Positions 33,001-42,175 of a stretch of DNA of 64,000 nt are shown here, one piece after another; the stretch's first letter is position 1; each line of letters opens with the position of its first letter. The notes under the pieces are model-generated. The model saw only the letters and a list, made by a program, of their open reading frames with translations, was not told the DNA's origin and searched no databases. The DNA comes from Emydura subglobosa (Eukaryota > Chordata > Testudines > Chelidae): assembly GCA_007922225.1 (NCBI GenBank), contig ML680053.1:12169036-12233035 (forward strand), written 5' to 3'. A program made the position numbers and the translations under genes.

Positions 33001-34600
33001 ATTTCAAGTAGAAGTGATGGAATATTCATTGGACATTAAAAAGGCAAGCTCTCCACCAACAGGACAAAGGGTCAAATGTCCTCAAAGCTCACAATTAGTG
33101 GACAAGTCCCCAGACCCTCCACATAGACACAATTAAAGCAATTAAATTCTTAATGGTATCTAACTCTTGAACATCATTACTGGCCAAAGTTGGTGAAAAC
33201 CTATCACTTGGCTCTTGTAGCCTTTGCCATTTACCTAAGGAATTTAGTAATTACTTTCCAGAATCGGTTCCACAGTGGAATCTGGAGTGGCTTGACGATA
33301 TGGGACAGCATAGGGCCATATATTTAGGTACAGTTGAATTCTGCTGTCCCTTGTTGTTTTACCAGTGGGCTACCACAGAAGTGCCTCTATTCTCTGTCCC
33401 TTTCCAGTTTCCAAATGGTAGGTTGAACTTAGGGCAAGTCAAATGTCTACTAAACTCCTGTGTTTGAAGTTACTGGTATACAAAATTCCTGGAGGCACAA
33501 GTATTCACATTAGAGGGTGAGAGACATTTATAAATTCTTGGGCAAATCTAATTCCCTACTTGTACATGGCAGTGAAAGAACACACATATAACCTTTTCAG
33601 TAAGTGCTGGAGGTTCTCTGTTCTATAATTCTTGATGTCCATTCCTAGAGCCTCTCTGGAATCATGGAACACAGGAGAAGACAAAAGCGGAATAATTCAT
33701 ATCATACCTGCCAAAAACCATGCCATTAACTAACACTAACTGTAAAACCAGAGATAACCACAGCTTAAGGAATCACAATTTTCTCTCCATGGAGCCCAGA
33801 CACATTTGGTAAAATTTTCAAAAACACCCAAGTGATTTAGAAGCTTATGTTTTGCTCCTAAGTCACTTAGGTGCTTTTGGAAATGTCACACGTTATCTGA
33901 ACGGATAGAGGAAACTTGAGAATGTAAATGAAAATGAATTAGAAAAACAGCAATCCCAGCAAGCAGCACTGGTAAACTCCTGAGGATGGCAACAATGTCC
34001 TCTTGCTTGTTAAAGAATTTTTTTTCCATGAATAGAACTGGCTACAGTGATAAAGTGTGGAAAGCCGAGCAGATCCCAGGTGATCTACATGGATCCCATG
34101 GCTTCCATGAAGTTCCTTATAGCTCCATAATCTATTTTGGGTAGAATAGGGAGTGCAAGCCCTACCACATTGGTGACAGACTAGACAGGGAAGATCTCTG
34201 CAAATGAGGTCCTGGTGGAGGTTTTCTTGTCTTGAGCCTCCTCTGTGGTTTTCCAGCAGGATTGAGTGATGCAGCCTAGGCCTATGAGATGTTAAAATTT
34301 AAAGGAAAGCAAAGAAAGCAATAATAAAATAAAGATAATACCGGTGTGTACATCACTGCATTCCTCTTCAAAGTCCTTGTGAAGTATTCATGAATCATTG
34401 CCAGTACTTCTCCAGACAAATCCTACCAGAAGTTAGAAAACATACATCCCCAATGTGCCCGTGGTCACTGGAGGTGCTATACTGAGAATGCTCAATCAAG
34501 GCAAACTGCAAAGAATATGGCAGATGATTTCCCAAACTGGTGGTTTATTCTAAATAGTTCAAGGGGTCTACCATCAATTAAACATTGGCCCCCGTCTCCT
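30001..34600. other. Noncoding stretch without recognised genes
   Basis: I see no coding motif over 4.6 kb. Items noted are an old repeat phrase 'gacttcaatggaactacatc' near 31560; a MITE-like piece at about 32715-32815 ('ccttgtctctgg...tagtgtagacgtgcc') with a poly-G run (32763-32776); and a foldback pair at 33811-33888 (ttttcaaaaacacccaagtg / cacttaggtgcttttggaaa). Confidence 0.5.
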
Positions 34601-34693
34601 GAGTGGTCATGCCCCGCTCACCTGCCACCTTAAGCCCCCAACCCCTAGGGTATTACTTCTGGGGTCAAGACGGACACTTAACTGAAAGCAAGG

Positions 34694-34951
34694 GAGTGGC
34701 ATGTGACCCCTCTAAGAACTCCTCCCACCACCCTTCACCCATACGGATGGGTTTCATCCCTGTAGGACTGCCCCGAGAGCAGATTTGACAAATCTGGGGT
34801 AGGTTCTGGGATGGGGTGACTCATCTGGAAGTGGGTTGTGTGACCCCTCCCACCACCTTCTGCCAATTGGAGTGGGTATCAGACCCGTAGGACTGCTCCA
34901 AGAGGGGATTTAATCAAAAGGCATTTGTTGGGGTGAAGTGACCCAGAAGGG
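34694..34951 (+). repeat. Two imperfect direct repeats of about 130 bp
   Basis: Unit 1 (34694-34829) and unit 2 (34830-34951) share 'gtgacccctc', 'cccaccacc', 'gtaggactgc', 'gggtga' and 'ctgg/gacc' boxes in the same order. A degraded part of a third unit may precede them near 34660-34693. They lie upstream of the Polinton gene cluster and could be regulatory or terminal repeats of the element (inference). Confidence 0.55.
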
Positions 34952-35073
34952 AAACATATACCAATCGAAATAGGTGTAGTGCAGGCGTTTAGGCCAGAAC
35001 CCCACCTAATCTCTGGAGCTCAATGGTTGACTGGCTGGCAGCACCACACACTAGAGCGTATCTCATTTCAAGA

Positions 35074-35746
35074 ATGCATGTTTCAGAAATTGTGGAAATG
35101 CTGAGAGGAAACATGGACTCCTTCACCACCCTTGTGAGAACTTTGGAATTTTTTTAGCTCTGAGAGCCTTCAACCACCTGTGGAGAACGTACTATATCAG
35201 CGATAATTCCAAGGGGCAGAGAGTGGTCGAGGAGGGCCCTTTAGCCCAGATGTTGATGGATATGCCAGAACCTGACCCTGGAACTTGAGCGCTCATGAGG
35301 CAGCCTGAGCGCAATGGCCACCTGTTGTCCGTCCCCATGGAGGGAGGCAATGGCAGCTCAAGGGAGTCATCAGCGGAGAAGGTGAACGGAGAAGATACTG
35401 CACAGGTAAATGAACAATAAGAAGTGATGGTCGAGGATGGGACGTAATGGGGTTAAGAAGAGACCCAGGATTGCATAAATCTAAAATAAAAAACAAGTTG
35501 TCAGGGCTTACAGCTGTGTCTTTTCTGAAAATCTCTTGACAGCTTGATGATGCCTTTCTAGACACCTTTGAAAATCTACCCATCGGTAGCCTTGTGTATC
35601 AGCTGTCTTTGCTTGTTTCTGAGACACAGATCTCAAGAGGAAAATCTGGAAAAGAACAAAATGAAAGAATGAACTCCCTAATGGTAGGGGTCATGGCATC
35701 CTTTTTCACAGGTGGTGTAAAAGGGTGTGTTAAACCAGGTGATTAA
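35074..35746 (+). pseudogene. Candidate spliced gene of unknown function at the Polinton left side
   Basis: I do not recognise this product. An ATG at 35074 opens a frame (MHVSEIVEMLRGN...) that is coding-like except for a 7-T run (35149-35155), where one indel breaks it, and a TGA at 35286. It reaches a donor CAG|GTAAAT (intron from 35406). An acceptor ttgacAG ends at 35542, and the next segment (LDDAFLDTFENLPIGSLVYQ...) is open for 67 codons to TAA at 35744-35746. Both exon ends are phase 0, while reading through the 137-bp intron gives a stop within five codons. The stop overlaps AATAAA (35745-35750). Its location just before the integrase suggests a viral accessory gene. It could also be a chance frame. 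Confidence 0.45.
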
Positions 35747-35750
35747 TAAA
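35745..35750 (+). terminator. Candidate poly(A) signal overlapping a stop codon
   Basis: AATAAA shares bases with the TAA stop of the candidate spliced gene, the compact arrangement common in DNA viruses of animals. Evidence is by motif only. Confidence 0.4.
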
Positions 35751-35836
35751 ACTTGTTTAAATTTGTCAATGTGAACGTGTCCCCTCCATACCCATGTTAG
35801 TAAAAGATGTTACAAGTAACAGTCATGTCTACACAG

Positions 35837-36878
35837 ATGGCTCTGCTAGAGAAAACATATTACAGCCCCAGGGAAGTTGGGAGTTTTGGTGAACCCTCTT
35901 TTTCAAGCAGTCAAAAAGCATAATAAAACTTTGAACAGAAGACAGCTTAACAGCTTGGCTTTCAGACCAGGATGCTTATACTATACACAAACTGGTTCGA
36001 ATACATTTAAAAAGAAACAGATTTTTCAGATGTGGATGCGCAGTGGCAGGCAGATCTGGTGGATATGCAATGGTTCTCCAAACGCAACAGTGGTTTTAAA
36101 TACATCTTAACAGTGATAGACATTCTATCCAAATATGCCTGGGCCTTAGGTCTAAAAAACAAGACGGGTGGTGAAGTATCCAAGGCCTTCAAAGCTATTT
36201 TCAGCAAAGGTCACGTGCTCAAATATTACAAACTGATTGGGGAAAAGAATTTTTAAACAAACCTTTAAGCAGATTGTTAAAGCGACATGATGTTCACCTA
36301 ATAATGAAGTCAAAGTGGGGCTTGTGGAGTGATTTAAAAGAACTTTAAAATCTAGGATGTGGAGATATTTTACACCCCACAACACCTTTCGATACATCAA
36401 CATATTACCCGAGTTTATAGAGTTACAGCTGGAGCTTTCACAGAACTATATGTACCAGACCTGTTGATGTTAACCTCTCAAAATCTCTGAAAATGTGGAA
36501 AATGGTTTACAGAGATGGTTTTAAAATAAAACTGGCTGTTGTTCCTGTTAGAAAAGGCAACAATGTGTGACTATGTAAAACCAAAGGAGCTTTTGAAAAA
36601 GGTTATGAACATATGTTTACTGATGAGATATTCATAGTGGATGAAGCCTTAACCAAGGGCCAGACACCTGTATACCAATTAAAGATCATGAAGGCGAGAT
36701 AGATACTGGATCCTTTTACCCTGAAGAATTACAAAAAGTTTATCCCAAATGGGATAGGATTTACAGGATTGAAAAAAGTTCTATCGGAGAAAGGCAAAGG
36801 GAGAAAAAGCAACTCCTGGTGAAATGATTGGGGTGGCCCAATAAGTTTAACGGCTGGGTGGAAGCTTCTCAACTCTGA
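35837..36878 (+). pseudogene. Polinton integrase (rve type) with C-terminal chromodomain, broken
   Basis: This enzyme would insert the element's DNA ends into the host genome. The N-terminal start chosen is ATG 35837 (MALLEKTYYSPREVGSFG), which fits the usual Polinton integrase opening, followed by a frameshift near 35890. The rve catalytic core is clear at 36032-36220: DAQWQADLVDMQWFSK with the first catalytic Asp, KYILTVIDILSKYAWALGL with the second, and VSKAFKAIF. A later block (SRMWRYFT, FRYINILPEF) covers the rest of the core at about 36340-36420. Near 36700-36875 a chromodomain-like end is seen (YPKWDRIYRIEK ... LGWPNKFNGWVEASQL), interrupted by an in-frame TGA. The stop is at 36876-36878. 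Several frameshifts and stops make it nonfunctional. Confidence 0.85.
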
Positions 36879-36927
36879 CTTTTAGATGCGAAAGAAAACA
36901 ATTACTCCTGAAAAGAGAAGGGAAAAA

Positions 36928-37660
36928 ATGAGCGATGGTGGCTTTTACAACACTTTGCCCAGCAACGCCAGCTCTGGGGTCTTTCCCCAAAACATCAGCT
37001 CGAACTTTACCATACTATTAATTAAGCCATTGGATCTCCTGGGTACCTGGGAGGTGGGGTTAGTGGAAATACAATACCCGCACAGCTGGAACAGTATCAA
37101 TGAAGACATCCATTTCTAAATCACCTTTGGAGATAAGAAATGGGGTTTCATCCTACGATGAGGTTATTACTCATCCATACCCGAATTACTGGATCATATG
37201 AACTGTACCAGGGTTCATCATCCTGGGCTGCCTGAGGTGGTCATGGATTATGAACCTGTGAGTTAGACTTAAATCTATGGATGTTGTTTATATGTTTTCT
37301 ACCGGTGGGAAGCTAGCTAATATTCTGGGATTGGGCCCCAAGAGCAGCATCCAAAAAATCCCTTTCTTGGCAGAAATCACAGGGGGTTTCAACTCCTTGT
37401 ATCTGTACTTGGACATTGTGGAACACCAGTTTGTGGGGGACTTTTCTGTTCCCCTATTACGCTGTGTTCCTGTCCAAGGAAGGAACAATGAGTTTGTCAC
37501 CATCACCTATGATAAACTGCATTATGTCTCTGTCAGTAAACACCACATCAAAGCCATAACCATTGAAATAAAGACAGTCCAGAACGGATATGTCACATTT
37601 TGCTTTGGCAAGGTGATCGTCAAGCTGCTCCTGCATTCCCAGAGAGAGCAAGGTTTCTAA
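36928..37660 (+). pseudogene. Polinton penton-like (minor capsid, single jelly-roll) protein, broken
   Basis: The first ATG after the integrase is at 36886, but the start at 36928 (MSDGGFYNTLPSNASSGVFP) matches the family opening better. The N-terminal block includes LLGTWEVGLVEIQYPHSW. A TAA at about 37117 and a further stop and frameshift lie between it and the C-terminal block at 37277-37660 (GGFNSLYLYLDIVEHQFVGD, LHYVSVSKHHIKAITIEI, FCFGKVIVKLLLH), which has the beta-strand pattern at the end of Polinton penton proteins. In the virion this protein would form the fivefold vertices. It starts about 50 bp after the integrase stop and ends 13 bp before the next ATG. Confidence 0.7.
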
Positions 37661-37673
37661 AAAGCAAAACGCT

Positions 37674-38000
37674 ATGGTGACCCTAAAAAATTATGGCGAC
37701 CCCACTGTCTACAGCAACTATTACAAAGCCCAGGCTGGATAGACCCTTCCTGGATATCATGGTGCCCCTGTGATGTTGGGGCTGGCGTGGGTGGAATATT
37801 CTGTAGCCTCTTTCAAAAAGCCATACTGTTTTTGAGGAGGGGGCTAGAGATTACTGAACCCCACATAAAAACCGCTGCTTTAAATTATCCCGCAATGTTC
37901 TGGAGAAGGTGGGGAATCCATCTGCACAAGAAGGACTGGGGCTGATGTACATTAAAAGTAGGAAAAGAAAGAGAAATGCATCATACTCATGATGCATGGG
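37674..38000 (+). pseudogene. Small basic virion-like protein of the Polinton, broken
   Basis: The frame starts MVTLKNYGDPTVYSNYYKAQ at 37674. It has a Gly/Pro-rich segment (LPGYHGAPVM), then an amphipathic or hydrophobic part, and ends in a Lys/Arg-rich tail (KSRKRKRNA in another frame). This layout resembles the small adenovirus pVI/pX-like virion proteins described for adintoviruses, at the same position between penton and major capsid. A TAG after about 22 codons and later stops or frameshifts break it. The assignment rests on position and composition, not on catalytic motifs. Confidence 0.45.
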
Positions 38001-38126
38001 TCCCTCAAAACCCTTTAAAAGAAGGGCTTTGATGCACAGGGTCAGCTATAAGTGAAAGACCAAGAGGAAGTGTGGGAGAAAGAGGAGATACTCTCCACCT
38101 GGTAAAAAAGATATATTTTAATCAAC

Positions 38127-39405
38127 ATGACTTTTTTTCACTGCTGGTCTGAGTGCACCAAATCTGAACTAGACTTGTTCCATGTAGTCCCTACACAGAT
38201 CAGCGTTGGGAAAGGCATCTACACAGCAGTGCCTCTTCTATCGGCCATTACTGAGACTGCCCCCATTGACTTTTTTATAGCAGGGAATGGCAAAGATTAT
38301 ATGGATTTAAACAACATGCCGCTGTACCTTTGTTGCAGGTTTGTAAAAGGAGATGAAACCAAACTCATCAGGGAAGCCGAGGTGGGCTGGTGAATTACCC
38401 TATGGTGTCTATTTTCAGACAGTTTGATATCATGCTGGGAGACCACCTTGTAAGCCAAAGCAATAACTGTGTTATTCTTACAGGGCCTTTATAGAATCGG
38501 TGCTCAATTACAGCGATGACACCCTCACCACACAATTTTCCTCTGGCCTGTTTTACAAAGTCACTCCCAGACAGCACGAAGCAATGGAGCTGGATGGTGG
38601 GAATCTGGGGTTTGTGAGTCAGGCAAACCTGAGGGCCCTGAGCAGGACGATAGAGCTGTTGGGTCATCTACACAGTGACTTGTTTTTCAAGAGAAACTTT
38701 TGTTGACCAGCATGGATGTGATAATTAAACTGACACACAGTAATGACGTCTTCTTCTTAATGGATGATGCAACTGAAGGCTTTAAACTGCACAGTGTATT
38801 AGTGTCCCTTTTTGTGAAGAAAGTGCCGGCGGCCCCGGGTGACTGTCTTTCACACACGGAGGCCCTGTTAAATGCTAAATACCCCATAGACCATGTAGGA
38901 ATGAAAGTGTTTAGCATCCCCACAGGAAGCAGGATCAGTAACCAGGAGAGCCTATTCTTGGGACACTTACCCAAAATGCTCATCCTAGGGTTCAGCAGAA
39001 ATTACGCTAAAAACCCCTTTCACTTTAAACATTACATTATTAATTTTGTGGCCTTGTATGTGGATGGTGAACAGATACCAACCAACCTCTTCAACCAGAC
39101 TTTGAGGCCAGGCACTGCTTGAGAGAGTACATTAATCTGGTACCTACAGCTGGTAAAAACATGAAGTATTGTTCTCTGTTACTCGACCGTGTGGAGTTTG
39201 CACAGGGTTACACCTTGTTTGCCTTTGACCTGTCTCCCAACCAGGAATGTGCCGATCACTATTCCCTGATTAAAACCGGGAACCTGAGAGTGGAAATATA
39301 TTTTCGGAAGGCTTTGTGGTCACCATCAATATGACCGTGTATGGAGTTTTTGACAATGTCATAGAGATAAATCAGAGGAGAAACGTTATGTTTGATTACA
39401 TATGA
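38127..39405 (+). pseudogene. Polinton major capsid protein (double jelly-roll, hexon-like), broken
   Basis: This is the Polinton/adintovirus hexon-like capsid family, also annotated in animal genomes as 'F54H12.2-like'. The N-terminus at 38127 has ECTKSELDLFHVVPTQISV, followed by APIDFFIAGNGKDYMDLNNM. The frame stops at 38392 and resumes in blocks: SVLNYSDDTLTTQFSSGLFY with GFVSQANLRALSR (38400-38706), a long block from 38700 to 39120 with HSVLVSLFVKKVPAAPGDCL and KNPFHFKHYIINFVALYVDG, and the C-terminal part (FAFDLSPNQECADHYSLIKT, LRVEIYFRKAL, VIEINQRRNVMFDYI) to TGA at 39403-39405. Total length is close to a full-length protein of about 425 residues, with at least three frameshifts or stops. 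The stop overlaps the next start codon. Confidence 0.85.
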
Positions 39406-39740
39406 ATATGGACACCGTGCAGCTCTCGTGTCTTATTGGAGGATTCTTACATGAAAGAGAATTTCTTAGATATATTCTTTTGCGATTGGGTCTCTGGTGG
39501 CAGGCTATCTTGGAGATCCATAGGTTTGGTGGTCAACACGCATTCACACAACCAACCGGGTGAACACTGGCTCGCCTTCTACCTAACGGAGCATAGCTGC
39601 GGAGAGTTTTTTGACTCATATAGGTACACCAAACAGTGTATTGTTTCCTAGAAGTATTATGACATTTTTAAACAAAATGACATCAGCATTGCATTTCTTA
39701 CTAGATGATTAGAAACACCCTGGAGTGGGCTGCACCTTCT
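39402..39740 (+). pseudogene. Adenain-like cysteine protease of the Polinton, truncated
   Basis: The ATG at 39402-39404 overlaps the capsid stop (ATGA). After a short N-terminal stretch (MNMDTVQLSCLIG) a frameshift near 39438 moves the frame to one with NFLDIFFCDWVSGGRLSW. The ULP1/adenain-type catalytic His lies in QPGEHWLAFYL and the Asp in CGEFFDSY. Downstream sequence (KYYDIFKQNDISIAFL) crosses a TAG. The CR1 junction at about 39740 falls before a recognisable catalytic Cys region, so the third catalytic residue is missing. In adenoviruses and adintoviruses this enzyme matures virion proteins. Confidence 0.75.
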
Positions 39741-42175
39741 GCAAGTTTGCATTTGATACTAATCAGCGGGGAATGGTAGATACACTGGAGGGCAACAATA
39801 GGATGCAGAGTGCACTAGACAAACTGGAGGATTGGACCAAAAGAAATCTGATGAGGATCAACAAGGACAAGTGCAGAGTCCAGCACTTAGGATGGACAAA
39901 TCATATGCACTGCTACAGACTGACGACCAACTGCTAAACAGCAGTTCTGCGGAAAAGGACCTGGGGGTTGCAGTGGATAAGAAGATGGATATGAGTCAAC
40001 CGTGTGCCCTTGTTGCCAAGAAGGCTAACAGAATATTGGGCTGCATTAATAAGAGCATTGACAGCAGGCTGAGGGAAGTGATTATTTCCCTCTATTCAAC
40101 ACTGGTGAAGCCACATTTGGACAATTGTGTCCAGTTTTGGGCCCTCCACTAAATCATAGAATCATAGAATCATAGAGTTGGAAGGGACCTCAGGAGGTCA
40201 TCTAGTCTAACCCCCTGCTCAAAGCAGGACTAACCTCAGCTATATCATCCCAGCCAGGGTTTTGTCAAGCTGCATCTTAAAAACCTCTAAAGATAGAGAT
40301 TCCACCACCTCTCTAGGTAACCCATTCCAGCACTTCACCATCCTCCTAGTGAAAAACTTTTTCCTAATGTCCAACCTAGATCTCCCCCACTGCAATTTGA
40401 GACCATTGCTCCTTGTTCTGTCATCTGCCACCACTGAGAACAGCCTAGCCCCATCCTCCCTGGAACCCCCTTTCAGGTAGTTAAAGGCTGCTATCAAATC
40501 CCCCCTCATTCTTCTCTTTTGAAGACTAAACAAGCCTAGTTCCCTCAGCCTCTCCTCATAAGTCTTGTGCTCCAGCCACCTAAACATTTTTGTTGCCCTC
40601 CGCTGGACTCTCTCCAACTTGTCCACATCCTTTTTGTAGGATGCAAACTGGACACAATATTCTAAATGCAGCCTCACCAATGCCAAATAGAGGGGAATAA
40701 TCACTTCCTGCGATCTGCTGGCAATGCTCCTACTAATGAAGCCCAATATGCTATTAGCCTTCTTGGCAACCAGGGCACACTGCTGACTCATATCCAGCTT
40801 CTTATCCACTGTAACCCCCAGGTCCTTTTCTGCAGAACTGCTGCCTAGCTCATCTGTAGCTATGTATGGGATTCTTCCAGGGTATCTACCACTCCCACTA
40901 GCTTAGTGTCATCTGCAAACTTGCTGAGGGTGCAATCTACCCCACCCTCTAGATCATTAATGAAGATGTTGAACAAAACCAGACCCAGCACCGACCCCTG
41001 GGGTACTCCGCTTGTGACCGGTTGCCAGCTAGACTACTGATCACTACTCGTTGAGCCCTATGCTCTAGCCAGTTCTCTATCCATTTTATAGTCCATTCAT
41101 CCAACCCGTACTTCTTTAACTTGCTGATAAGAATACTGTGAGAGACAGTACCAAAAGCTTTGCTAAAGTCAAGGTATATCACGTCCACCGCTTTCCCCAC
41201 ATCCACAAAGCCAGTCACCTCTTCATAGAAAGCAATCAGGTTGGTCAGGTATGACTTTCCCTTGGTGAATCCATGTTAACTGTTCCTGATCACCTTCCTC
41301 TCTTCCAAGTGCCTCAAAATGGATTCCTTGAGGACCTGCTCCATGATTTTTCCAGGGATTGAGGTGAGGCTGACCGATCTGTAGTTCCCTGGATCCTCTT
41401 TCCTCCCTTTCTTGAAGATGGGCACTATATTTGCTTTTTTCCAGTAATCAGGGACCTCCCCCAATTGCCATGAACTTTCAAAGATAATAGCCAATGGGTG
41501 TGAAATCACATCAGCCAACTCCCTCAGCACCCTCGGGTGCATTGCATCTGGCCCCATGGACTTATGTATGTCCAGTCTTTGTAAATAGTCTTGCACCTGT
41601 TCCTTCAGCATTGCGGGATGTTCACCTCCTTCCCATTCTGTGCCACCCAGTGCAGTAATCTGGGAGCTGACCTTGTCTGTGAAGACAGAGGCAAAAAAGG
41701 GATTGAGTAAAGGGAGGATATGGACAAATTGGAGAGTCCAGTACAGGGCAACAAAAATTATTAGGGGGGGGCACATGACTAATGAGAAGAAGATGAGGGG
41801 ACTGGACTTATTTAGTCAGCAGAAGAGAAGAGTGAGGGGGGATTTGATGGCAGCCTTCAATCTTGAAGGGGGGTTCCAAAGAGGATGGAGCAAGGCTGTT
41901 CTCAATGGTGGCAGATGACAGAACAAGGAGAAATGGTCTCAAATTGCAGGGGATAGGAGTCTAGGTTGTATATTAGAAAAAACATTTTCACTAGGAGGGT
42001 GGTAAAAAACTGGAATGGGTTACCTATCCATTTTTAAAGGTTTTTAAGGTGAGGCTTGACAAAGCCGTGGCTGGGATGATTTAGTTGGGGTAGATCCTGC
42101 TTTAAGCAGGGGATTGGATTAGATAACTTCTTGAGGTCCCTTCCTACTCTAAACTTCTATGGTTCTATGATTCTT
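39740..42175 (+). mobile_element. CR1 LINE (host copy), split by an antisense CR1
   Basis: The plus-strand copy runs 39740-40151 and resumes at about 41709-42175. The first part encodes KDLGVAVDKKMDMSQPCALV and ISLYSTLVKPHLDNCVQFW. The second continues from the next CR1 residues (MDKLESPV, then GLDLFSQQKRRVRGDLMAAF). It ends in a CR1 tail 'ttctatggttctatgattc'. The 5' part is missing. At its left side it interrupts the Polinton protease remnant. Confidence 0.8.
40152..41708 (-). mobile_element. CR1 LINE inserted antisense into another CR1
   Basis: The minus-strand copy has the CR1 3' end at its left (reverse of ...attctatgattctatgatt, 40152-40177) and is 5'-truncated at about 41708 (LNPFFASVFTDKVSSQ). 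Visible RT parts are [60 protein letters not shown] and the catalytic FADDTK box near 40905. An internal deletion follows the FADD box, and the C-terminal block is open at 40240-40809. Left and right borders share TAAA (40150-40153 and 41708-41711), a possible 4-bp target duplication. Confidence 0.85.

Larger units (their letters stand above)
34600..39740 (+). mobile_element. Maverick/Polinton (adintovirus-like) fragment
   Basis: A single-strand gene cluster with viral-style spacing runs in the order: candidate spliced gene, integrase with chromodomain, penton-like protein, small basic virion-like protein, major capsid protein, adenain-like protease. This set is diagnostic of Polintons and adintoviruses. 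DNA polymerase B and the packaging ATPase are absent. The right side is cut by a CR1 at about 39740. The left limit is uncertain: direct repeats at 34.69-34.95 kb may belong to the terminal region, but no long terminal inverted repeat can be paired because the other end is missing. All genes carry stops or frameshifts. Confidence 0.85.

Noticed and set aside
35293..35583. 96-codon minus-strand frame
   Set aside because: Antisense to the candidate spliced gene, which has better splice, stop and poly(A) context on the plus strand.
40150..40180. Short tandem repeat (aatcatag)n as a CRISPR or satellite
   Set aside because: It is the 3' terminal repeat of a CR1 LINE in reverse orientation.
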